NCBI RefSeq assembly: GCF_001552635.1
Contig: NZ_BCRO01000044.1
Coordinates: 1-64,000 of the forward strand
DNA: 64,000 bases
Direction of reading: 5' to 3'
DNA from: Actinomadura hibisca NBRC 15177
GTDB lineage: Bacteria > Actinomycetota > Actinomycetes > Streptosporangiales > Streptosporangiaceae
Shown: one piece after another, positions 58,373-64,000 of the stretch
How the letters are laid out: the number at the start of each line of letters is the position of its first letter
How positions within the stretch are numbered: position 1 is the first letter of the stretch
Notes under the pieces: generated by a model
What the model was told of the DNA's origin: nothing
The model's input: only the letters and a program-made list of their open reading frames with translations
The model's database searches: none
Translations under genes and position numbers: made by a program

Positions 58373-58432
58373 GCGGCTCCCTCGTCATCAGATCGTCACG
58401 CGCCGGCGCTCGCGCGCCGGTGTCTCCCTGCT

Positions 58433-59056
58433 CTACGCGCTCTCCGGCACGCCGTCGCGCGCGCCACGGCGCTGCGGCGCCCGGTGGCCGAGCGCGGCGC
58501 GCAACTGCGCCCGTCCCCGGTGGATGCGGCTGCGCACGGTTCCCAGTTTGACATCCAACGTGGCCGCGATCTCCTCGTAGGACAGGCCCTCGATGTCGCA
58601 CAGCACGACCGCGGCCCGGTACTCGGGGGCCAGGGCGTCCAGCGCGGCCTGCACGTCGGCGTCGAAGTTGCGGTCGTCGAACGCCTGCGCCGGGGTGGGC
58701 TCGCGGCCCTGGAGGCGCTCGGCGGCGTCGTCGGCCAGGCCCTCGAAGCGGATGCGCTGCCTGCGGCGCGCCCCGTCGAGGAAGAGGTTGGTGGTGATCC
58801 GGTGCAGCCAGCCCTCGAAGGTGCCGGGCGTGTAGTTGGACAACGACCGGAAGACCCGGACGAAGACCTCCTGGGTGAGGTCCTCGGCGTCGTGCTGGTT
58901 GCCGGTCAGCCGGTAGGCCAGGCGGTACACGCGGGCGGAGTGCTCGCGGACCACCTCGTCCCACGACGGCGGTGCCCACTCTGCCTCCGGCGCGTTCTCG
59001 CGCGTGCGCGAGCTGACCCCCACAGCGCCCTTAAATGTAAGTGCTGCCACTCCCAT
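58433..59056 (-). CDS. sigE: ECF sigma factor SigE
   Basis: This 207-residue ECF sigma factor has sigma2 (VREHSARVYRLAYRLTGNQHDAEDLTQEVFVRVFRSLSNY) and sigma4 (LDALAPEYRAAVVLCDIEGLSYEEIAATLDVKLGTVRSRIHRGR). The context (rseA, htrA, tatB downstream and an O-methyltransferase divergent) matches SigE of mycobacteria, which controls envelope stress. ATG 59056 was chosen; starts at 59086 (ATG) and in-frame GTGs are alternatives. A GGAAC-N17-CGTT promoter lies upstream. Confidence 0.93.
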   Translation of the reverse strand: MGVAALTFKGAVGVSSRTRENAPEAEWAPPSWDEVVREHSARVYRLAYRLTGNQHDAEDLTQEVFVRVFRSLSNYTPGTFEGWLHRITTNLFLDGARRRQRIRFEGLADDAAERLQGREPTPAQAFDDRNFDADVQAALDALAPEYRAAVVLCDIEGLSYEEIAATLDVKLGTVRSRIHRGRAQLRAALGHRAPQRRGARDGVPESA

Positions 59057-59151
59057 GGTGCCGGGTTGTTCCTCTCTGATGACCAACGCTGTCGCTTTGG
59101 AACGACACGGTCGCGCCTGGGCTGGGGCGGTTGTGGACCGACGTCAAGTAG

Positions 59152-59177
59152 AACGTGCTGACACGCCAGTTGGTTCC
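59152..59177 (-). promoter_or_regulatory. Candidate sigma-E-type promoter of sigE
   Basis: On the minus strand GGAAC (59177-59173) and CGTT (59155-59152) are 17 nt apart, matching the ECF (SigE/SigH) consensus. Transcription would begin near 59144, about 90 nt before the SigE start. It implies autoregulation. Confidence 0.6.
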
Positions 59178-59266
59178 CGGTCAGCGATATGGTCTTTCCA
59201 GCATGAGCCAGGCGGGGGTCCCGCGAGGAGGCAGCCATCGACGCCATTCAGGCCACCCTGGCCTAC

Positions 59267-59869
59267 GTGGAGGATTTCCTCCCCGAAGACGAGCCACTTC
59301 TGAACGCCCGGCGACGGGGCGAGGAGGTCGGCGCCATGCCCATCGGCCCGGCCGGCGGGGCGGCGCTGCGCTTCCTGGCGACCCTGCTGAACGCCCGGAC
59401 GGTCGTGGAGATCGGCTCGGGCTGCGGCGTGTCCGGGATCTGGCTGCTGCGGGGCATGGCCAAGGACGCGGTGCTCACCAGCGTGGACGTCGACCACGAG
59501 AACCAGCGGCTGGCGAAGCTCGCCTACCGCGAGGCGGGCCTCGGCACCTCCCGCACCCGCATGATCGTCGGCCGCGCGCTGGAGGTGCTGCCGCGCCTCA
59601 CCGACGGGGCCTACGACCTGGTCTTCTGCGACGCCGACAAGCGCGAGTACCCCGAGTACCTGGACGCGGCGCTGCGGCTGCTGCGGCCCGGCGGCGTGAT
59701 GGCCTTCGACAACGCGTTGTGGCACGACCGCGTCGCCGACCCCGCCCACCGCGACCCCGAGACCGAGGCCATCCGCGAGGTGAACCGCCTGGTCCGCGAG
59801 GACGAGCGGCTGGTGCCGATGTTGCTGCCGGTCGGCGACGGCCTGCTGTGCGCGGTCAAGCGCGACTGA
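59267..59869 (+). CDS. O-methyltransferase (Rv1220c-like)
   Basis: This class I O-methyltransferase has motif I VVEIGSGCGVSGIWLL, acidic SVDVDHENQ, LVFCDADKREYPEYLD (metal-binding Asp) and FDNALWHDRV, typical of catechol/caffeoyl-CoA-type enzymes. The annotated GTG lacks a ribosome-binding site. A perfect GAGGAGG (59225-59231) stands 5 nt before an ATC codon at 59237, which would yield MDAIQATLAYVEDFLPEDE, the N-terminus expected for the family; no ATG, GTG or TTG lies between the upstream stop (59204) and 59267. The start is therefore uncertain. Divergent from sigE, as in M. tuberculosis. Confidence 0.9.
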   Translation: MEDFLPEDEPLLNARRRGEEVGAMPIGPAGGAALRFLATLLNARTVVEIGSGCGVSGIWLLRGMAKDAVLTSVDVDHENQRLAKLAYREAGLGTSRTRMIVGRALEVLPRLTDGAYDLVFCDADKREYPEYLDAALRLLRPGGVMAFDNALWHDRVADPAHRDPETEAIREVNRLVREDERLVPMLLPVGDGLLCAVKRD

Positions 59870-59876
59870 GGCCGCC

Positions 59877-60509
59877 GTGACGGACCGGGCCGACACCGGG
59901 CACGCCGAGGACGCCGAGCCCGGCGCGGTGTTCCAGGTGCGCGGGAAGCCCACCTGGCGCGCCGCCGGGCAGGTGCTGGCCTGCCTGATCCTGGTGCTGG
60001 CCTCGGTCGGCTTCCTGGGCGGCGGCGTGATGCGGGGCCTAGGCGCGGGCAGCGTGCTGTTCATGGCTCTGGGCGCGGTGGGGATCGTCCTGTTCGGCGC
60101 GGGCCTGCTGGTGTCGTCCGGCGCCCTGGCGGCCCGCCGCCCGGTCCTGGAGCTGGACGGCGCGGGCGTGCGGCGTCCGGCCCGCTGGCCGCTCCCCCGC
60201 CGCGCCGACCGGGTGTTGCCGTGGCCGGAGGTGACGGCGCTGGCGGCGCTGCGGCGGGGCGTGCACGGCTCGCGCCGGGGCGAGCAGGACTACCTGGTGT
60301 TCCTGCCGTCGCCGGAGCTGGCGGAGCTGGCCCGCACCGCCGAGCGCCCGCAACTGGTGGCGCTGACGCTGACGGACGTGCCCGCCACGGCGGCGGCGGT
60401 GCCGTGGTGCGTCCCGATCGACGCGAGCTGGGACGCGTCGCTGCCCGAGATCGTCCGGCAGGCCCGGCGGCGCAAGGAGATCCCGGTCATCGACCGCCGC
60501 AAGCGCTGA
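59877..60509 (+). CDS. Membrane protein with PH-like domain
   Basis: This 210-residue protein has two membrane helices (AAGQVLACLILVLASVGFLGGG and GSVLFMALGAVGIVLFGAGLLV) followed by a cytosolic beta-rich region beginning RPVLELDGAGVRRP with LPWPEVTALAALRRG, resembling bacterial PH-type domains. No enzyme motif is seen. It starts with GTG 7 nt after the O-methyltransferase stop and should be co-transcribed with it. Confidence 0.8.
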   Translation: MTDRADTGHAEDAEPGAVFQVRGKPTWRAAGQVLACLILVLASVGFLGGGVMRGLGAGSVLFMALGAVGIVLFGAGLLVSSGALAARRPVLELDGAGVRRPARWPLPRRADRVLPWPEVTALAALRRGVHGSRRGEQDYLVFLPSPELAELARTAERPQLVALTLTDVPATAAAVPWCVPIDASWDASLPEIVRQARRRKEIPVIDRRKR

Positions 60510-60529
60510 ACCCTCGGCCAGGACGGGGC

Positions 60530-61252
60530 TCAGTGCGCCTCGTGGCGGCCCTCCCGCGCCTGCTCGGCGACCGACGAGGCGGAGTCGCGGGCCTGCCCCG
60601 CCACCTGCCCGCCCTGATCGCGGGCCTCGTCGGCGGTGGTGTGCACGGCGTCGCTCACGGTCTCCTTGACGTGCTGGGCCGCCGACGACATCGACTCCTT
60701 GGCCTGGTCCGCGATGTGCTGGGCGGACTCCTTGAGCGGCTCCGGCACCCCGTCGGCGTGCTCGCCGATCTGCCGCGCCATCCGGCTCTCGGCCCGGCTG
60801 GTCGGCAGCAACGTGGCGGCCAGCAGCCCCGCGCCGAAAGCGATCAGCCCGGCGGCCAGCGGGTTGCCCTCCGTCCGCCGCATGGCCTGCTCGGGGGCCG
60901 CCCGCACCGCCTCGACCGACTGCCCGGTGACGTTCCGGGCCGTCTCCGCGACGTGCCCGACGCCCTCCTTGGCCGATCCGGCGGCGTGCTCGGTGGCGTC
61001 CTTGACGGACCCGGCGGCGTGCCCGGTCGCGTCCCTCACCGACCCCATGGCGTCGCCGACGGCGTGGCCTGCCTGCGCGGGCTTCCCCATCACTCGCTCC
61101 TTGACCTCATGGAGACCGTGGCGCACGCGCTCGGTGCGGCGCTGGGCGATCCGGCGCGGGCTGGTCCGCTCGGCGAGCCGGTCGACGTCGGCGGCCAGCT
61201 CCGCCCGGGTGCGTTCGATCTCGCTTCTTATCTCGTCGGGTGACGAGCCCAT
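60530..61252 (-). CDS. DUF3618 membrane-associated stress protein
   Basis: The 240-residue protein begins with the DUF3618 motif SPDEIRSEIERTRAELAADVDRLAERTSPRRIAQRR. A long central region of repeated 11-residue helical units (AAGSVKDATEH, AAGSAKEGVGH) resembles LEA-like or apolipoprotein-type amphipathic repeats. A short membrane segment (LAAGLIAFGAGLLAATLLP) follows, with another helical tail. Members of this group occur with Holin-X and DUF883-like genes in actinomycetes. Its ATG overlaps the Holin-X gene end by 25 nt, so it is translationally coupled. Confidence 0.88.
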   Translation of the reverse strand: MGSSPDEIRSEIERTRAELAADVDRLAERTSPRRIAQRRTERVRHGLHEVKERVMGKPAQAGHAVGDAMGSVRDATGHAAGSVKDATEHAAGSAKEGVGHVAETARNVTGQSVEAVRAAPEQAMRRTEGNPLAAGLIAFGAGLLAATLLPTSRAESRMARQIGEHADGVPEPLKESAQHIADQAKESMSSAAQHVKETVSDAVHTTADEARDQGGQVAGQARDSASSVAEQAREGRHEAH

Positions 61253-61647
61253 TGCGCGTCCTCCTTCAACGTTTCGACGGTCTGCTCGGGCGTGGGCGAG
61301 ACCTCGCGCATCCGGGACCGGCCGAGCGTGAACAGCACCGCCCCGGCCACCGCCCAGACGGCGGCGACCAGCAGCGCCGCCCACCCCGCGTCCATGACGT
61401 TCGCGAGGCCGAAGACGACGGCCAAGCTCACCAGCAGCAACACCATGTACGCGGCGAAGCCCGCGCCGCCGAGCATCCCGGCGGCCTTGCCCGACTTGAC
61501 GGCCTCGGCGCGCAGCTCGACCTTCGCCAGCTCGATCTCCTGGCGGAACAACTTCTGGAGGTCGGCCGTGACCTCTCCCAGCAGCTCCCCCAGGGACGGC
61601 TCTTCCTGCGGCGGCGGTTCGCCGGGCGGGTAGTAGGGAGTGGCCAT
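61228..61647 (-). CDS. Actinobacterial Holin-X (Phage_holin_3_6) family protein
   Basis: The 139-residue protein has a Pro/Glu-rich start, an amphipathic helix (LGELLGEVTADLQKLFRQEIELAKVELRAEA) and two membrane helices (FAAYMVLLLVSLAVVFGLANV and AALLVAAVWAVAGAVLFTLGR). The combination matches Holin-X of actinobacteria, which despite its name is chromosomal and of unknown function. It lies between DUF883-like and DUF3618 genes. Confidence 0.9.
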   Translation of the reverse strand: MATPYYPPGEPPPQEEPSLGELLGEVTADLQKLFRQEIELAKVELRAEAVKSGKAAGMLGGAGFAAYMVLLLVSLAVVFGLANVMDAGWAALLVAAVWAVAGAVLFTLGRSRMREVSPTPEQTVETLKEDAQWARHPTR

Positions 61648-61648
61648 C

Positions 61649-62548
61649 TCACCTCACCTCGCCGTACGGCGGCGGACCGTCCGGCTGCCCGCTGCCGGGC
61701 ACGGCGGGCCCGGACGGGTAGACGCCGCCGTCGGGCCGCAGCGGCGGCGGCCCCGCCGGAGGCCCTGACGGAGGACCGGCCGGGGGCTGGGCGGGCGGTC
61801 CCAGCGGAGGCGGCGGCTCGTTGGGCGGCCGGCCCGGTGGCTGAGCGGGCGGCTGGGTCGGCGGCTGCGACATCGGCCCCGCCGGTGGCGGAGGCGGCGA
61901 ATGGGGCGGCGGCACGGGAGCGGGCGGCGGGGGCGGAGGCGGCGGTGCCGGAGCGGCGGCGGGCATCGGAGGCGACGGAGCGGGCCTGGACACCGGAGAC
62001 GGCGGGACCGGAGCGCGGTCACCGTGCCGACCGTCACGATCAGCCGAGCCGTCCGACTGGGCCTTGGCCGCCTTCGCCATCCGCCCGATCGCGAACCCGG
62101 CCAGGGCGGCACCGGCGAGGAACATCCCCGGACGCCGCCGGGCGAAGTTCTGGACCTCCTCAACCACGCCGCCGACGCCGCGATCCTCCAGGTAGTCGGC
62201 GGTCTGGCGGCCACCGTCGGCGATCTGGTGCACGACCTGGCGGGCCGGGGAGTCCTCGTCGGCCTCCGAGGCCATCCTGGCCAGGTCGTCCGACCACTGG
62301 CGCAGGGTCTGCGCGGCCCGCTGCGTCTGGGAGGTCACCTCGCCGCCGACGCGGTCGCGCACCTCCCGCACGACCTGCTGCGCCTGGGCCTTGCCCTCCT
62401 CCGCGACGGTCCGGGACTGCTGGGCGGCGGTCCCGGCGACCTCGCGGACGGCCGTCTTCGACTGGTCGGCGGTGACCGCGGCCTCGTGCCGCCCGGCCTC
62501 GCCGAGCCCCCGGCCCGGCCCGGGTGGCGATTGCGGGTGTTCGCTCAC
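61649..62548 (-). CDS. DUF883-like membrane protein with long proline-rich tail
   Basis: This 299-residue protein has an N-terminal amphipathic helical region (AVREVAGTAAQQSRTVAEEGKAQAQQ), a DUF883-type central part with a hydrophobic anchor (GMFLAGAALAGFAIGRMA, about 140-157) and a C-terminal 130-residue Pro-rich tail with PPP runs and PP(A/G)PP repeats. The tail is probably disordered. GTG start with GAGGAG upstream. It heads a three-gene run with Holin-X and DUF3618, separated by 1 nt and a 25-nt overlap. Confidence 0.8.
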   Translation of the reverse strand: MSEHPQSPPGPGRGLGEAGRHEAAVTADQSKTAVREVAGTAAQQSRTVAEEGKAQAQQVVREVRDRVGGEVTSQTQRAAQTLRQWSDDLARMASEADEDSPARQVVHQIADGGRQTADYLEDRGVGGVVEEVQNFARRRPGMFLAGAALAGFAIGRMAKAAKAQSDGSADRDGRHGDRAPVPPSPVSRPAPSPPMPAAAPAPPPPPPPPAPVPPPHSPPPPPAGPMSQPPTQPPAQPPGRPPNEPPPPLGPPAQPPAGPPSGPPAGPPPLRPDGGVYPSGPAVPGSGQPDGPPPYGEVR

Positions 62549-62689
62549 CGTGGCTCCTCAAAAGTCGATGTGCTGACCTGATTCGCCTACCCGCCCTGAA
62601 CACCCGTGAGCAGCGAAAACGCTATCGAGGCGCAAAAATAGGGCGTTCTTCGCCACCGTTGACCTTGCAGTGACCCCCCGGAACGACGC

Positions 62690-62724
62690 GTGCCCCCGGT
62701 GCCTGGAGAGGGCATCGGGGGCAC
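62690..62724 (-). terminator. Terminator after rskA
   Basis: On the minus strand, GTGCCCCCGATGCC pairs with GGCACCGGGGGCAC (one mismatch) around a 7-nt loop. It lies 10 nt after the RskA stop. No U-tract is obvious. Confidence 0.7.
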
Positions 62725-62734
62725 TCGCGCAAGG

Positions 62735-63466
62735 TCAGGCGGGCAGCCGCACCGCGAAGACCGGAGCCTGCGTCGGAGCCTTCGGCCCCGGCGCGTCCTC
62801 CACCGTGATCCCCACCTGCGTCGCGCCGCCCAGGCCGCCCAGCACCACCGGCGCGGACGCCGTGGTCATCGTGCCCGCCGGGCGGGGCGCGCCCGCGCCC
62901 AGCAGCCACAGGGCGTAGACCTTGGCCGACGGCGCGTTCGCCAGCCCGTTCATCGCGACCACGGCCCGGTCGCGCGACCGGGAGGTGACCACCGTGCCCC
63001 GGCCGCCGCCCTGGACCGTCCCGGACACCGCGCGGGCGTCCGGGGCCGTCAGGACGGAGTACAGCTCGTCCTGCTGGGCCTGGACGCGGTCGGCGCGCTG
63101 GTCGGCCCGGATCGCGGCGACGCCCAGCGCCGTCATGATCACCAGGCAGGCCGCGGCGGCGAGGGCCAGCAGCCGGGGCCCCACGCCGCGCCGCGCGCCG
63201 AACACGCCGCGCGCCGCGTCCGGCCGGGGCGGCACCTGCCGGGTCCGCGCGACGGTGGCCAGCACCCGGTCCCGCATCCCGTCGGGCGCGGGGACGGCCG
63301 CCGCCGCGCCCAGCCGGGCGGCGGTCTCGTGCAGCCCCCGCACCTCCTGGGCGCAGGTGTCGCACTCGGCCAGGTGGTCCTCGAACTCACGGCGCTCGAC
63401 GTCCGACAGGGCGTCCAGCGCATACGCGCCGGCCAGGGTGTGCACGGTGTGGGAGGCGTGCGTCAT
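62735..63466 (-). CDS. rskA: Anti-sigma-K factor RskA
   Basis: This 243-residue membrane protein has an N-terminal anti-sigma part (LAGAYALDALSDVERREFEDHLAECDTCAQEV, with H-x3-C-x2-C), a membrane helix (LLALAAAACLVIMTALGVAAI, about 98-118) and the exported RskA C-terminal domain ending in VYALWLLGAGAPRPAGTM. It overlaps the SigK stop by ATGA, as in other sigK-rskA pairs. It should hold SigK at the membrane until regulated proteolysis. Confidence 0.93.
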   Translation of the reverse strand: MTHASHTVHTLAGAYALDALSDVERREFEDHLAECDTCAQEVRGLHETAARLGAAAAVPAPDGMRDRVLATVARTRQVPPRPDAARGVFGARRGVGPRLLALAAAACLVIMTALGVAAIRADQRADRVQAQQDELYSVLTAPDARAVSGTVQGGGRGTVVTSRSRDRAVVAMNGLANAPSAKVYALWLLGAGAPRPAGTMTTASAPVVLGGLGGATQVGITVEDAPGPKAPTQAPVFAVRLPA

Positions 63467-64000
63467 CGGTCCACTCCCAGGCAGTCGCGCATCCGGATCA
63501 GCCCATCGCGCATCCGAGTCTTGACGGTGCCGAGCGAGGCCCCCAGCAAATCGGCCACCTCACGGTAGGTGTACCCGCCGTAGTAGGCCAGCGTCACCGA
63601 CTCGCGCTGCAACTCGGTGAGGCCGCCCAGGCAGCGGCGGACCCGTTCGCGTTCCAACCTGCCCTCCACCTCCTCGGTGACCTCGTCGAACGCCGGGACG
63701 TCGGCGCGGTGCGCGCGCTCCTCCCGGTCGCCGGCGGCCTGCTCGGACCGCACCCGGTCCACCGCGCGGCGGTGCGCCATGGTGGTCGTCCAGGCCATGA
63801 CGCCGCCGCGCGCCGGGTCGAACCGGGACGCGGTGCGCCACAGCTCGACCAGCACCTCCTGCGCGACCTCCTCGGCCTGGGCCCGGTCCCGCAGGACCTT
63901 CAGGACCAGGCCGAACACCGGTCCCGACAGGCGGTCGTAGACCTCGGCGAAGGCGGCCTCGTCACCGCGGGCGACCCGGCCCACCAGCTCGGCCAGCTCG
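63463..64000 (-). CDS. sigK: ECF sigma factor SigK, 5' end outside window
   Basis: The visible part covers most of the protein: sigma2 (VARGDEAAFAEVYDRLSGPVFGLVLKVLRDRAQAEEVAQEVLVELW) and sigma4 (LTELQRESVTLAYYGGYTYREVADLLGASLGTVKTRMRDGLIRM). The frame is open to the window edge; a GTG at 63984 is in frame but homology begins further upstream (ELAEL before it), so the true start is outside. The gene is translationally coupled to rskA. In mycobacteria SigK controls secreted antigens and responds to redox state. Confidence 0.9.
   Translation of the reverse strand, partial: ELAELVGRVARGDEAAFAEVYDRLSGPVFGLVLKVLRDRAQAEEVAQEVLVELWRTASRFDPARGGVMAWTTTMAHRRAVDRVRSEQAAGDREERAHRADVPAFDEVTEEVEGRLERERVRRCLGGLTELQRESVTLAYYGGYTYREVADLLGASLGTVKTRMRDGLIRMRDCLGVDR

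Noticed and set aside
61228..61647. Prophage remnant because of the holin-type protein
   Set aside because: Holin-X is a chromosomal actinobacterial family and no endolysin, tail or integrase gene is nearby.

Overview
The window is about 72% GC by eye, densely coded, and carries actinobacterial marker families: mycosin-type S8 proteases, DUF397/DUF5753 pairs, DUF3107, a RskA-type anti-sigma factor, AdnAB and Mrp. Lineage inference: an actinomycete, probably order Streptosporangiales (Thermomonosporaceae/Actinomadura-like). No mobile element, CRISPR array, tRNA or rRNA was seen.

Layout. 1-380: non-coding edge with a degenerate 18-19 bp tandem repeat. 0.4-10.9 kb: methyltransferase, the AdnA/AdnB recombination helicase-nuclease, a PucR-type regulator divergent from a nucleobase permease, and an alkyltransferase-like DNA repair protein. 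10.9-17.0 kb: three tandem cassettes, each a secreted four-cysteine single-pass membrane protein followed by a membrane-anchored subtilisin-like (mycosin-type) protease. All three use the same 7-nt overlap (A/G)TGCTGA, and one protease has lost its whole active site. 17.1-18.6 kb: DUF397, XRE/DUF5753 regulator and RsbW-like ATP-binding protein. 18.7-22.5 kb: CsbD, MoeZ, a GDSL esterase and a secreted copper-only-like superoxide dismutase. 22.6-25.4 kb: bacterial NHEJ (Ku, with separate LigD ligase and polymerase proteins). 25.5-31.8 kb: oxidoreductase, TetR, DUF3107, GlsB-type stress protein, lipoprotein and a DEAD-box helicase with a probable CTG start. 32.0-36.9 kb: two tandem Tat-exported phospholipases C and a glycerophosphodiesterase. 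37-42.5 kb: hydrolase, DUF2236, MmyB-type regulator, class IV aminotransferase, ABC exporter. 42.5-45.7 kb: a co-directional run of a RecB-type nuclease, an unusual MBL protein, a PHP phosphoesterase and a zinc-ribbon protein. 45.8-52.7 kb: NUDIX, CPBP protease, CitE-like lyase, ECF41 sigma factor, MgtE-N/CBS protein, DUF1003 and MarR. 52.8-59.9 kb: the envelope-stress block mrp / tatB-htrA-rseB-rseA-sigE / O-methyltransferase. 60-62.5 kb: PH-like membrane protein, DUF3618, Holin-X and DUF883-like envelope proteins. 62.7-64 kb: RskA and the 3' part of SigK.

From memory of the M. tuberculosis H37Rv map, two conserved blocks are recognisable: adnB-adnA ... ATL ... moeZ ... TetR-DUF3107 ... rhlE (Rv3201c-Rv3211), and the MgtE-like/DUF1003/mrp/tatB/htrA/rseA/sigE/O-MT block (Rv1232c-Rv1220c). 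The S8 protease array and the DUF397/XRE module sit between the ATL and moeZ genes and look like a lineage-specific insertion in the first block. The array is the best candidate for an undescribed system. A likely sigma-E autoregulatory promoter (GGAAC-N17-CGTT) lies upstream of sigE.
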